DNA from: Bacteroidales bacterium
Lineage (GTDB): Bacteria; Bacteroidota; Bacteroidia; Bacteroidales; JAIOZK01
DNA: 64,000 nucleotides
NCBI GenBank assembly: GCA_021740625.1
Contig: JAIOZK010000017.1
Coordinates: 1 to 64,000, forward strand
Direction of reading: 5' to 3'
Position numbers and translations under genes: made by a program. This document shows, one piece after another, positions 44,307 through 54,134 of the stretch. The notes below the pieces were generated by a model, which was not told the DNA's origin, ran no database searches, and saw only the letters and a program-made list of their open reading frames with translations. How positions within the stretch are numbered: position 1 is the stretch's first letter; each line of letters opens with the position of its first letter.

Positions 44307-47300
44307 ATGAAAAAAAAGGCACTAAAAAATAAAGTATCAAATGCAACAATTATTTTGCGGGCAATAACTCTGCTCACTATTCTTAGTTTCCCAGGTATTG
44401 TGAAAGGACAGACAGATGTAACTTCCATGAAACTTCCTGCAGTTCCCCAGGGAGCATCCGTAGTATTTGATGTAATCCATGCAGGCAATTACTTTTTTGC
44501 ATTATCCTATGATAAACTTCTTGTTTTTGATGAAAATGGAGATTATACAACCAAATTCAGTTTAGGCGGAGATTTCGGAAAATTCAATCCCATATCCGAT
44601 GGTTCCCAGGACTACAATTATTTGTGTTACAATAATAACGCAGGTGTTGTATATGCTATGAAATCAGATCTGGGTGTTTTGGCAGTAAAAGATGATCTAA
44701 GTGATAGTTGGAGTTTTGATCCTGATATCAATCAACAAGGAGCAAGCCTGAATGACTCCATGCAAATGATGAATGGAAGAATGATTATGCGCATGGATAA
44801 TGAACATAACAGATTATATATGCTCGTTTCTGCAATGGATGTAAATAATAATCCCCCGGGTCAATTTCATTCCTTTAAACATTGCTTTTTAATATACGAC
44901 ATCGATATTACTGGAACCTGGACCCTTTTTTATGATGATTACCTTGGCACAGAATCAAATTACGAAGATCAAATTAACAATGTTATTTTTAATGAGGATC
45001 CTGATAAGAACTTTTATTATATTTCCAGACTTGGGAATCCAATAGGTGTTATCGAAGTTTGGGAAGTCACTGCCAATACAGTCGAATTCTGTGATAGTCT
45101 AACTTTACACAACCCGGACTACCCCGGTGGTGGCGCAACAGTACGTTACCAATTTGGTAAGATGTTATCCATTTATGAACCTTCTATGAACAAAATCCTT
45201 GTTTTTCCCAGAAAGTATCGCACCACAAAACCTGAGCAGTTCTTTGCCAGGATCTGTGTAATTGATGGAGATCATGATGACGATCCGGCTAACATCAATT
45301 ACGATTCCATTGATTCACCAAGCAAGAAAATCCATGATGCGGTATTTCTGACTGAAAATAACGACCTGATCGTATCCTTTCCACAATCTGAAGAACTTTC
45401 ACAAAATGAAGATTTAAACGACAAAGATATCGCAGTATATCACTTCGATGGCACTGATTTTATTCCTGCTTTAAATTTCGGATATGCAACCGAGAACAAT
45501 ACCCTGCAATTGGACATCTTTGATGACAATGCTTCCCTGAAAATGCATCAAATCAATGATAGAACAGCCTTAATCAGTAAGAAAGACGGTCTGATAAAAT
45601 TTGAATTCATGGACACTGATTATTCTGCCAGTCCTGTAATTAATGCGGAAAGTAATTTTTATGGCAATGGGGCCAAAGGAGCAACATACTCATGCATGAT
45701 TAATAACGCGGCCTCTCAACTGGATTTTGTTAAAAACTCCAATGGAGAATTGTATGATGAAAAATCAACATCTCTTGCCTACCCTGCATACTATGCTACA
45801 GCCAACGCGGATGGAAGCAAATTGTATTTTTACAATACACTACATGCCCACAATACAGGATTGTACATATGGGCGGACGATGGCGAAGGGCTTGTGAACA
45901 TTAACAATGACACTGAAGAATCAAATAATATTACTTCTGCCATTGGTGATTGTGTTTATAATCCATTTACAGGCCATTTTCTTATTTCTGAGAATACGCA
46001 ATATGAAAATGCTCCGGCCAGGGTTATTGTTATTAACGACAATGGAAACAATGAATTCGTGCAAAACATTGAACTAACCCATAACAATGAAGATGCTGAT
46101 TTCGCCGGTGAAATGTTCGTTGCGCCAAATGAGAAGCTTTATGTAATGGCCAATATGAGATGCGCTGATCCCAAACCAAAAATATTTGTATTCGATGCCA
46201 ATGACTATGATTATCTTTCAACAATTCAATTAAGTTCTCTGGTCTATGATGACAGTACCGCCTTTTTTACAGGTTATTTTACATACAATCCACACGATCA
46301 GGGAGTCTATGCAACGCTTGTTCCCATATTCTATTCACCCGATCCCTATCATACAGCTAAAAACAGCATGTATATGAACCTGGGCTATGAGGATTACACA
46401 GGCAAAGGATATATCATCAGGCTTTCCGATGGTTCATATGAACAATTGGATTTCCCGGGTAAAATAATAGTACCCGAGCGGGGCAATTGGGGCAATGAAT
46501 CCCAATATGATGACTACCTGTTTACGATTGGTAAAAAATTCTATTTTCTTGATTATACAGAGGGAACAATAAATGTTAACAACCGCGATGAAATCTTTAA
46601 TGATATAACATACAGCCCGGTTCATGATAAGCTTTTTGCCTTGCGCGATGAGGAAGATTCCGATCGCGAGGATCGAAAAATACAAATATACGCAATCGAC
46701 ATGTTGGAAAATGGTAGTCCGGTATTTGAAAAATTGGATCAATTGGTTTACGCCGGACAGGCTGCCGGGATTTTTCATAATCCAATCGATAATTATATTT
46801 ACGTTTATCATAAATTTGATGATGCGAAATTAGGAGAAGTCCCGGTTAAATTATTGTATTTCGACCCTTCAGAAGAGAACCCACAATTTGATTCCATTCC
46901 TTTGGGTTTTACATCATATTACCCGGAGCTTGACCATTGTAAGGATTATTATGAATTTTATTTCTATAACATTATAGAACCCTATTTTAACATCAATGAC
47001 AACCGGGCCTTTTTCCCCAACGGTGGATTTAGTACGGTCAGCATGATTCAGCTTGAGTCACGCGATGTGCTAAACCTCCGCTCCGGCATCACCTGGCTCT
47101 CCTTCCCACGCATTGAAGACCGGGACCCCGACGGCTACGTGCCATCTATTCCCGTGCTGGAAAATAATATCTCAACACCGGCTTATACTGACCTGCTTTT
47201 GCAAAATCTACCTCCACAACAAGACCTGACAGTATCATTAACATGGGATCAAGATCTTTCTTGGGATAATGAAGACCTACCATTTATTAAAAGCACCCTA

Positions 47301-48341
47301 GGCTACAAGCTCACTTTGGAACCTAGCAGTGTTCGCTATCTCTCCATATACGGAACAACACCCGCACCAGGTAGCTCAGATGCCGATGTGGAGTTGTACA
47401 ATGGTTATGAGAACTGGGTGGGCTATTATCTTCCCGAAACCCAGAGTATTTTCGATGCCATCCCCGAAGATGTACTGGATGATATCATCGAAATAAAACA
47501 CCAGGACTGGTTTGTTTACAATCAGAACCTGCCCGATCCACCGCCCCCGGATGGTTCCTGCCGGGCAGGCTGGAAATGCGGAAGCAATGTTGAACACAAT
47601 ATTCGTTATGGAGAAATGGTTATGATACGGACTTTTTATAACGATCACACTTTTCAGTGGATTTCTTCAGGGAATACTGCAAGTGGCGGATTGCTTGAAA
47701 CCGAATATTACCAGTTCGAGGAACAAGCCGATTACACGGCTGTTTACATTGAACCTGATACGACCGAGAATCCCATGGAAATCGGTGCTTTTGTAAATGA
47801 TACCTGCATAGGTGCAGCAACTGTGGGACAATCAGATACCCTCATTGAACTCAGGGCCTATACCGACAGTTCAAACACCGGCAATATTGTGTTTGAAGAA
47901 CATTACGGATTTAAATCCTCACCGGAAAAGATCAGTGAATACATGGTTGAAAATCCCAGAACAGGTCAAATGCAAATGCGAAGTATCCACAGCGGTGAAA
48001 AACAGCTCTATTTCAATGTCTCATTCCGGAAGGATAAAAACAACAAGGATCAGCATACCGGAAGGGATGTATTGAAGCTTAATTGTATTCCCAACCCGGT
48101 TACAAATTCTTGCAGGATACAGTATGAGCTTGCAGCGAAAACTTTTGTAAAACTGGAGGTATTCGATATATACGGTAATCATCAGAACACCATTTACTCA
48201 GGACACAGTGAAGGGGGAACACACGAAATCTCATGGGATATTCATGACAGCAAGGGCAATGCCCTGCCAAACGGTGTTTACCTGATCAGCCTGGAAACAG
48301 CAGAACAAAAGACACAATTAAAAATTGTTATAACAAAATAA
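44307..48341 (+). CDS. Large secreted protein with T9SS C-terminal sorting domain
   Basis: A 1344-residue protein. Signal peptide in residues 1-35 (ATIILRAITLLTILSFPGIVKGQ). The mature part has many Asp/Asn-rich, YD/FD-containing short beta segments in the first 900 residues (for example FDENGDYTTKFSLGGDF, VFDANDYDYLSTIQLSS, IYAIDMLENG), which suggest one or more beta-propellers. Next comes a segment starting LNLRSGITWLSFPRIEDRDPDGY, then the type-A T9SS domain over the last 80 residues (LKLNCIPNPVTNSCRIQYEL, LEVFDIYGN, LPNGVYLISLET). It should be secreted and attached at the surface. Function unknown; no enzyme motif was recognised. Confidence 0.88.
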   Translation: MKKKALKNKVSNATIILRAITLLTILSFPGIVKGQTDVTSMKLPAVPQGASVVFDVIHAGNYFFALSYDKLLVFDENGDYTTKFSLGGDFGKFNPISDGSQDYNYLCYNNNAGVVYAMKSDLGVLAVKDDLSDSWSFDPDINQQGASLNDSMQMMNGRMIMRMDNEHNRLYMLVSAMDVNNNPPGQFHSFKHCFLIYDIDITGTWTLFYDDYLGTESNYEDQINNVIFNEDPDKNFYYISRLGNPIGVIEVWEVTANTVEFCDSLTLHNPDYPGGGATVRYQFGKMLSIYEPSMNKILVFPRKYRTTKPEQFFARICVIDGDHDDDPANINYDSIDSPSKKIHDAVFLTENNDLIVSFPQSEELSQNEDLNDKDIAVYHFDGTDFIPALNFGYATENNTLQLDIFDDNASLKMHQINDRTALISKKDGLIKFEFMDTDYSASPVINAESNFYGNGAKGATYSCMINNAASQLDFVKNSNGELYDEKSTSLAYPAYYATANADGSKLYFYNTLHAHNTGLYIWADDGEGLVNINNDTEESNNITSAIGDCVYNPFTGHFLISENTQYENAPARVIVINDNGNNEFVQNIELTHNNEDADFAGEMFVAPNEKLYVMANMRCADPKPKIFVFDANDYDYLSTIQLSSLVYDDSTAFFTGYFTYNPHDQGVYATLVPIFYSPDPYHTAKNSMYMNLGYEDYTGKGYIIRLSDGSYEQLDFPGKIIVPERGNWGNESQYDDYLFTIGKKFYFLDYTEGTINVNNRDEIFNDITYSPVHDKLFALRDEEDSDREDRKIQIYAIDMLENGSPVFEKLDQLVYAGQAAGIFHNPIDNYIYVYHKFDDAKLGEVPVKLLYFDPSEENPQFDSIPLGFTSYYPELDHCKDYYEFYFYNIIEPYFNINDNRAFFPNGGFSTVSMIQLESRDVLNLRSGITWLSFPRIEDRDPDGYVPSIPVLENNISTPAYTDLLLQNLPPQQDLTVSLTWDQDLSWDNEDLPFIKSTLGYKLTLEPSSVRYLSIYGTTPAPGSSDADVELYNGYENWVGYYLPETQSIFDAIPEDVLDDIIEIKHQDWFVYNQNLPDPPPPDGSCRAGWKCGSNVEHNIRYGEMVMIRTFYNDHTFQWISSGNTASGGLLETEYYQFEEQADYTAVYIEPDTTENPMEIGAFVNDTCIGAATVGQSDTLIELRAYTDSSNTGNIVFEEHYGFKSSPEKISEYMVENPRTGQMQMRSIHSGEKQLYFNVSFRKDKNNKDQHTGRDVLKLNCIPNPVTNSCRIQYELAAKTFVKLEVFDIYGNHQNTIYSGHSEGGTHEISWDIHDSKGNALPNGVYLISLETAEQKTQLKIVITK

Positions 48342-48348
48342 AACGAAG

Positions 48349-48379
48349 AAGTCCCGTGAGTGTTAACCTCACGGGACTT
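48349..48379 (+). terminator. Hairpin between the two T9SS cargo genes
   Basis: Perfect 12-bp stem AAGTCCCGTGAG (48349-48360) / CTCACGGGACTT (48368-48379) with a 7-nt loop, 8 bp after the first gene's stop and 11 nt before the next ATG. The trailing T tract is short (TTTATTT), so it may be only a partial terminator. Confidence 0.6.
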
Positions 48380-48389
48380 TATTTACACA

Positions 48390-50702
48390 ATGACACATAC
48401 ATTATTATATCTGACAGTTTTCATGCCCCTATTGATCCATTCACAGGTCATTACGGTAAAACAAGACGGCAGCGGAGATTTCAGCGACATACAACAGGCC
48501 ATCAATGCAGCATCGGATGCAGATACCGTCCTGGTATGGCCCGGTACCTACCAGGAAAACATTGACTATGTAGGCAAAAACATTACAGTTGGAAGCCTGA
48601 ACCTTACAACAGGCGAGCAGCATTATATTTCCCAGACCATTATCGATGGAAACCAAAACGGAAGTTGTGTAAAAGTTCAAAGTGGTGAAAACAATGCTTT
48701 ATTGCAGGGGTTTACTCTAATAAATGGATCTGGTACACAGGTTTCTTCTACACGTACAGGGGGAGGTGGGATATATTGTTATCAATCATCTCTTTTTTCG
48801 CAAAATTGTATAATTAAAAACAATAATGTGCCAAATGCGGGTGGGGGCATATACTGTGTCAATGCTACAGTATTCTTATCTGGTGTAGAAATCTATAACA
48901 ATCATGCTCAAACAGTTGGAGGGGGGATATGTGTAGTATCTGATGGTAATATTCATTTTGATACGGAAGTTTTATGCAATTTATACTTAAATTATGCTGA
49001 GAGGGGAAATGATTTTCACAAAACCATTGAATGTCAAACCCAGCATATATATGTGGATACTTTTACTGTAATAAATCCCGATGAACATTTTATCTCATCT
49101 ATTGATGAATTAGGATATCAAAATGGAGATGTTACCTTCAATGCCAATCATGGCAAAATTACACCGGTTGACCAGGATGTTTATGTAAGTCCACAGGGTA
49201 GTGATGAAAATGATGGTTTATCTCCAGAAGTGCCTCTTAAGACAATTGCCTTCGCTTTAAACAAAGTATTACCGGATAGTACAGGACCAATGAATACAAT
49301 TTATGTTAGGAATGGAACATATTCACCTTCACTAACGGGAGAAAAGTATCCTTTGAATATGAGGGGTTATATTAGCATTGAAGGTGAAGATCAGGATTCA
49401 ACTATCCTTGACGCAGAAGATATTTCTTATATATTCAGAGGAAATAATGTTACGAAGAATTACTCTATTAAGAATTTCACCTTTACTAATGGAAATGGCA
49501 ATCTGAGCTTTAGTACAGGTTTTATGAGGATGTATAAAAATAATGATAACGTAACTTTGGAAAATATAACTTTTCATGATGGAAAAGGGCATATTGCATC
49601 AGCATTAAATATCTATGACTGCAACAATGTTATGCTTCGGAATCTTAATTTCAAGGAAAATATTGGTGGAAAAGCCTTGAGAATAGGAAGCAATACACTC
49701 GGAATGGAACCTTTTCCTTACGAAAAAGATACTTGCCATATTCACAATTGTTACTTTTTACAAAACACAAATACAGATCCGGATCCATACCAGGGAGTTG
49801 GCGGAGGGGCATCTATTATTGGAATGATAACCTTGCCTGATTCACTTACCTGCTATTTCATTAATTGTGAATTCTCATACAATAGCAGTATTTCTAGCCC
49901 GCCTTATAAATCATCGGTAGCCATGGCAATATTAAACGGAGCAGAAGTATTTTTGGTAAACAGCACCATTGGAAACAACTCAACCACGAATCCTTATGGA
50001 GCGGCTGTAGGTTTAACTTATCACTCCAGCCTGGCAATTTACAATACAATTCTTTATTCTAATGACCCAAGGGAAATATATATCGCCTCAGATGAGCAGT
50101 GGGAGGACTGCCACCTCGAGGTTTACAATTCCCTCATCGAAGGAGGTGAGTCAGGGATCAAAGTTTACCAGCCTGACTGGCACACGCTTTATTACGACTC
50201 CACCAACATCAACACCGACCCCCTCTGGGCCAATACCGGCTATTATCCTTACATGCTATCCTACGGCTCCCCTTGCATCAACACAGGCACCCTGGATCTG
50301 CCCGAACACATCGAACTCCCCGAAACCGACCTGGCCGGCAACCCCCGCGTTTACGACGGACAGATAGATATGGGTGCCTATGAGTTCGGCCCTTGGGTGG
50401 GAGTAGATTACCGGCCTCCTGCGCCTCCCAAACCGCAATTGTCAGCCAGCCCCAACCCCTTCCACCACGAAACCCGCATCCGCTACCAAAGCAAAGAAAA
50501 AGGCAAACAAAGTATATTTCTATATGATATAAACGGAAACAAGGTTGCCACTTTAATGGATATCACAGGCCAGCCCGGCCGTGGCGAGATCATCTGGGAT
50601 GGAAGAAACGACTATGGCCGCCTGCTTCCCGCCGGGGTTTACGTGGTGGAACTTGTGGTGAATGAGAAAAGCAAAGGGAACGTGAAAGTGGTGAAGAAAT
50701 AA
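48390..50702 (+). CDS. Beta-helix protein with T9SS C-terminal sorting domain
   Basis: A 770-residue secreted protein: signal peptide MTHTLLYLTVFMPLLIHSQ; then a pectin-lyase-like right-handed beta-helix opening with VKQDGSGDFSDIQQAINAASDADTVLVWPGTYQENI (residues about 21-57) and continuing through many short NN/GG-rich turns (GGGIYCYQSS, NNHAQTVGGGICVVSDG). A second helix part starts YVSPQGSDENDGLSPEVPLKTIAFAL (about 267-292). Residues about 640-670 are DLAGNPRVYDGQIDMGAYEFG, found in choice-of-anchor-Q-like proteins, followed by the type-A sorting domain. The start at 48390 is preferred to an in-frame GTG that lies within the hairpin. No catalytic residues were identified. Confidence 0.88.
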   Translation: MTHTLLYLTVFMPLLIHSQVITVKQDGSGDFSDIQQAINAASDADTVLVWPGTYQENIDYVGKNITVGSLNLTTGEQHYISQTIIDGNQNGSCVKVQSGENNALLQGFTLINGSGTQVSSTRTGGGGIYCYQSSLFSQNCIIKNNNVPNAGGGIYCVNATVFLSGVEIYNNHAQTVGGGICVVSDGNIHFDTEVLCNLYLNYAERGNDFHKTIECQTQHIYVDTFTVINPDEHFISSIDELGYQNGDVTFNANHGKITPVDQDVYVSPQGSDENDGLSPEVPLKTIAFALNKVLPDSTGPMNTIYVRNGTYSPSLTGEKYPLNMRGYISIEGEDQDSTILDAEDISYIFRGNNVTKNYSIKNFTFTNGNGNLSFSTGFMRMYKNNDNVTLENITFHDGKGHIASALNIYDCNNVMLRNLNFKENIGGKALRIGSNTLGMEPFPYEKDTCHIHNCYFLQNTNTDPDPYQGVGGGASIIGMITLPDSLTCYFINCEFSYNSSISSPPYKSSVAMAILNGAEVFLVNSTIGNNSTTNPYGAAVGLTYHSSLAIYNTILYSNDPREIYIASDEQWEDCHLEVYNSLIEGGESGIKVYQPDWHTLYYDSTNINTDPLWANTGYYPYMLSYGSPCINTGTLDLPEHIELPETDLAGNPRVYDGQIDMGAYEFGPWVGVDYRPPAPPKPQLSASPNPFHHETRIRYQSKEKGKQSIFLYDINGNKVATLMDITGQPGRGEIIWDGRNDYGRLLPAGVYVVELVVNEKSKGNVKVVKK

Positions 50703-50787
50703 TACGCCTTCGCTAAAGCTACGGTGGGCAATGCATCCGGAAGGAAGCAATATGTATCTATCAATCGAGACAATACTTGATAAAAAT

Positions 50788-51450
50788 ATGAATTCAACAA
50801 CGAAAAGAATGAAGAAGTATTTATGGATATTCACACTGATTTACCTGGTATCATGTTCAAACCATAATAGTGAAATTATTCCTTTAGATATCTCAGCACT
50901 TATGCCAGATACCAGTGATGGTTTAACCATAAATGAATCACGGGAGCATTCCGAGAGAATCTATACAATGATGATTGAGAATACTGTTAACAGGAAAATC
51001 CCCGAAATATATGTATATGATACCCTGAACCAGCGCGTGAAACTAAAAAGCATGCTGGATAATAAGAACATAATCATTTCCGCTGACGCATATTGCGGAT
51101 TTGGAAAGGAATCTATGATGAAGGATTTCCCTGAAGCAATAGAGAAATATAGAACACAACATTCAGATATTGATTTAAATGTTATTTGTCTCGCAAAGGA
51201 ATCTCCTGAAGATAAACAAAACCCTGATCAATTCTCAGATTTTGTCGATGACCTTAAATCAAAATATTCAAATCTCTATATTATCAAAAACGAAGAAGCT
51301 CATAAGCTCAATTTACATGCAAATCCAGTCAGGCTTTATGTAAATGAAGATTTTGTTGTTAAACATTTCGATGTCGGACTTTCTTTGGTCGAAGGCAACC
51401 TTTACAATGAAATAGAAACCAACCTCTATCATCTTTCAAACAATAAATAA
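50788..51450 (+). CDS. Lipoprotein with a thioredoxin-fold-like region
   Basis: A 220-residue lipoprotein (start 50788; 50809 is an alternative). The signal KKYLWIFTLIYLVSC gives lipobox LVSC. The mature part opens DISALMPDTSDGLTINESREH and then VYDTLNQRVKLKSMLDNKNIIISADAYCGFGKESMMKDFPEAIEKY, which resembles the beta-strand/active-site helix of TlpA/redoxin proteins, followed by YIIKNEEAHKLNLHANPVRLYVNEDFVVKHFDVG, where the cis-Pro loop would be. Only one Cys is at the expected active site (YCGFG), so it is not a classical CxxC thioredoxin. The fold call is inference. Confidence 0.7.
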   Translation: MNSTTKRMKKYLWIFTLIYLVSCSNHNSEIIPLDISALMPDTSDGLTINESREHSERIYTMMIENTVNRKIPEIYVYDTLNQRVKLKSMLDNKNIIISADAYCGFGKESMMKDFPEAIEKYRTQHSDIDLNVICLAKESPEDKQNPDQFSDFVDDLKSKYSNLYIIKNEEAHKLNLHANPVRLYVNEDFVVKHFDVGLSLVEGNLYNEIETNLYHLSNNK

Positions 51451-51525
51451 TTATTTAATTACGAAAATGCTGGCAGCACAAATCAAGCTAAAGCAAATCA
51501 TTTCATAAAATTGACATACATTGCT

Positions 51526-51533
51526 TATTTTTG
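51526..51533 (+). promoter_or_regulatory. Putative -7 element for the SIMPL gene
   Basis: TATTTTTG (TAnnTTTG) ends 27 nt before the ATG at 51561; no TTG at the best spacing. Confidence 0.4.
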
Positions 51534-51560
51534 AACAATTGATCACTAATTCTTTCAAAA

Positions 51561-52271
51561 ATGAAAAACAACAATTGGTTCCACAGCATCATCATTGCCC
51601 TGGCGATTGTCCTGGCAGGTTACTTTATTGGTAATACACTTGTAAAATCCAAAAGGTATGAACGAAGCGTGCAGGTAAAAGGACTTGCAGAGCAGGAAGT
51701 GAAAGCCGACCTTGCCGTCTGGCCCATACAAATCTCTCTGACGGGAAATAATCTCAGTACATTGAAAACCCGGATCGAACAACAAAAGGGCAAGGTGAAA
51801 GAATTCTTTGTCAAACAAGGCTTTGAGGAGGAAGAATTCAACATTGGTGTTACAAACATCCACGATACCCGCACGGATGTTTACAACAACAATGCACAAA
51901 ATTTTGAATTCCGGTACATTGCCCAGACAGATTTCACCATCAGGAGCAATGACATTGAAAAGCTGCAGGAAAGTCTTTCCGCCTCCCAGGAGCTTCTGGC
52001 CGAAGGCATCCTGATCTCTTCCAAAAACACCTGGCAACCGGTGCAATATATTTATACAAAATTGAACAGCATCAAACCCGCCATGGTGGAAGAGGCCACG
52101 AAAAATGCCCGGGAAGTAGCAGAAAAATTCGCCCGGGATTCCGGATCCAAGGTGGGCAAGATCAAATCAGCCCGGCAGGGAATATTTTCTATAAGCGACA
52201 GGGATCAAAACACCCCGGAGATCAAAAATGTCAGGGTTGTCTCTACCATCGATTATTTCCTGGAAGACTGA
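51561..52271 (+). CDS. SIMPL (DUF541) domain protein
   Basis: A 236-residue protein with an N-terminal anchor (WFHSIIIALAIVLAGYFIGNTLV, residues 6-28, probably uncleaved) and a SIMPL domain: RYERSVQVKGLAEQEVKADLAVWPIQISLTGNNLSTLKTRIEQQKGKVKEFF (about 33-84), GVTNIHDTR, and the C-terminal FARDSGSKVGKIKSARQGIFSI (about 193-214). SIMPL proteins form large periplasmic assemblies; their role in bacteria (oxidative stress in one case) is unclear. The gene ends 34 bp before the next gene. Confidence 0.9.
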   Translation: MKNNNWFHSIIIALAIVLAGYFIGNTLVKSKRYERSVQVKGLAEQEVKADLAVWPIQISLTGNNLSTLKTRIEQQKGKVKEFFVKQGFEEEEFNIGVTNIHDTRTDVYNNNAQNFEFRYIAQTDFTIRSNDIEKLQESLSASQELLAEGILISSKNTWQPVQYIYTKLNSIKPAMVEEATKNAREVAEKFARDSGSKVGKIKSARQGIFSISDRDQNTPEIKNVRVVSTIDYFLED

Positions 52272-52305
52272 AAAAAGATTTTGTTTAAACGAAAAAGTAA
52301 GGACA

Positions 52306-53169
52306 ATGAAGTATATCAGGAAAACCTCATATATTTTCATTTTTTTGATCATCTGTTTGAAAAGCGGGTTTTCGCAGCAACAGCTTGAGGCAGAAGAACT
52401 ATTGATTAAAAGCTGGGAAACAGATCAAATCCTAAAAACACCGGAGTCGGCTATTTATGATTCGGCAAATGATGTCATCTATGTTTCCAACATCAACGGA
52501 AAAGCAACAGAAAAAGATAGCAATGGCTTTATCAGCAAGCTAAGCCCGGAAGGTGAGATCATACAACTTCGATGGGTTGGGGGTTTGAATGCTCCCAAAG
52601 GTATGGGAGTTATCGGCAATAAACTTTTTGTCACCGACATTGATGAGATCGTGGAAATCGATATCAAAGCAAATGAAGTTGCCAGGCGTTATCCGGTTGA
52701 AAAGGCAAAATTCCTGAATGACATTGCCATTGATGATAATGGGATTATTTACGTTTCTGATATGCAAACCGATAAAATCCACAAACTGGACGATGGTATA
52801 GTATCTACCTGGCTGGAAGGAAAGGAGATCAAACGACCGAACGGACTTCTGATCAGGAAGGGAGAGTTGTTTATCGGTTGTAAAGAACTTATATCAGTCG
52901 ACTTTGATGATAAAAACATTAAAATACTCACTGGCGGACTGGAATCAGGGATTGATGGGATTGCCATGGATCAGGATGGAAATATATATTTCTCTTTCTG
53001 GAAAGGAAAAGTTTTCAAACTGAATCCTAGTCATGAAGCCCAAATGATTCTGAATACGGTCGACAAGAACTTACAATCAGCAGATATTTACATTGCCAGG
53101 GAGAAAAACCTCTTGCTGGTTCCGACGTTTTTTGGCAACAAACTCATTGCATATGAAGTTAGCCATTAA
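52306..53169 (+). CDS. Exported six-bladed beta-propeller (SMP-30/NHL-like)
   Basis: A 287-residue protein with a Sec signal peptide (YIFIFLIICLKSGFSQ) and a propeller made of repeated segments: ESAIYDSANDVIYVSNINGKA, LSPEGEIIQLRWVGGLNAPKGMGVIGNKLFVTDIDEIVEIDI, FLNDIAIDDNGIIYVSDMQTDKIHKL, RPNGLLIRKGELFIGCKELISVDF, GIDGIAMDQDGNIYFSFWKGKVFKL. This spacing is that of SMP-30/gluconolactonase and NHL propellers; the metal-binding residues of gluconolactonase cannot be confirmed, so no enzyme activity is claimed. Start at 52306 because the longer frame overlaps the SIMPL gene and lacks a signal at its N terminus. Confidence 0.85.
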   Translation: MKYIRKTSYIFIFLIICLKSGFSQQQLEAEELLIKSWETDQILKTPESAIYDSANDVIYVSNINGKATEKDSNGFISKLSPEGEIIQLRWVGGLNAPKGMGVIGNKLFVTDIDEIVEIDIKANEVARRYPVEKAKFLNDIAIDDNGIIYVSDMQTDKIHKLDDGIVSTWLEGKEIKRPNGLLIRKGELFIGCKELISVDFDDKNIKILTGGLESGIDGIAMDQDGNIYFSFWKGKVFKLNPSHEAQMILNTVDKNLQSADIYIAREKNLLLVPTFFGNKLIAYEVSH

Positions 53170-53495
53170 TAATTTAATACTATCAGGTTTATTTATTGAT
53201 TAATTGGTTTTTATATTTTGGCATAATCCTTGGTATTTATGCAACTATTCGGATATCCGCACAAAAACATTGCAACTCAAAACCAACTGTTTTAAAATGA
53301 TAAAAGGGCTGTAAGTATTCCATTGATTTTGTGTTGCAGAACAAGCATAAGATCTTCTTAATGACTTATTATTTAATTATATTTTTAATATTATATAGAT
53401 TTTAATATCTATACATGGGTGGAGTATACTCTATAGTAATTCAGGTATAAGGGTTTTGAAATTAATCAAATTATTAAAGTAAAAAAAACAGCATT
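53170..53495 (+). other. 326-bp A/T-rich intergenic region
   Basis: No gene seen. It contains TTATATTTTG near 53210 (a near-consensus -7 box with one extra base), a perfect 7-bp-arm palindrome TATAGATTTTAATATCTATA (53394-53413), and a very A/T-rich stretch before the ATG of the barrel gene at 53496. The palindrome could be an operator. Confidence 0.5.
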
Positions 53496-54116
53496 ATGAA
53501 AAAACTAATTATCATCGGGATTGCATTATTTGCATTTTCCCAGCTCATAGCCCAGCAGAAATCACCAGCAAATTCAAAGTCCAATCAGTTGAATATAGGG
53601 TATTTTAATGTTTTGCGATTAAATGATGAGAACAACTTCGGATTGGGATACAAACATACCTTTAAAAATGGAGCAATACGCTTCGGAAGCCATTTTCATT
53701 ATGACCATAGAAGTCTTGATCGCGACAATCCTGAAGCTGAACAAACACAAAATATTTACAGTATTTCTCCACGTATCGGATATGAATTTCATTTAAATTA
53801 TAATAAATGGCAGGTATTTTATGGAATTGACATTCTTTCGGAATATGATCACAATAAATCAACCTTAAAATATGAAGTAGGCACAGATACAAGGATAATA
53901 GAAAATTTCGCAATTGGTATAGGCCCTCTTGTCGGTTTAAAATTCCAGATAAATAAAAACATTTCGATATCAACAGAAACACATCTTGAGGCGATGTATT
54001 CCAAAAACAGGCAAAAAAGAGAAAACTACAACGCAGAGGTTCAAACAACTGAATCAAATGAATTTAGTACAAATTTAAATCCACTAGGAATGCTTTCAGT
54101 CAACATCCATTTTTAG
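53496..54116 (+). CDS. Small outer-membrane beta-barrel protein
   Basis: A 206-residue protein with a Sec signal peptide (MKKLIIIGIALFAFSQLIAQ) and alternating amphipathic strands (LNIGYFNVLRLNDENNFGLGYKHTF, AIRFGSHFHYDHRSL, IYSISPRIGYEFHLNYNKWQVFYGIDIL, FAIGIGPLVGLKFQINKNISISTETHLEAMY), ending in LGMLSVNIHF with a terminal Phe, the usual BAM signal. It would form an eight-strand barrel of the OmpA/OmpW size class. Substrate or role unknown. It stands alone between a long A/T-rich leader and the MITE-like element. Confidence 0.8.
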   Translation: MKKLIIIGIALFAFSQLIAQQKSPANSKSNQLNIGYFNVLRLNDENNFGLGYKHTFKNGAIRFGSHFHYDHRSLDRDNPEAEQTQNIYSISPRIGYEFHLNYNKWQVFYGIDILSEYDHNKSTLKYEVGTDTRIIENFAIGIGPLVGLKFQINKNISISTETHLEAMYSKNRQKRENYNAEVQTTESNEFSTNLNPLGMLSVNIHF

Positions 54117-54134
54117 CATCTATGCCTTTCATAG

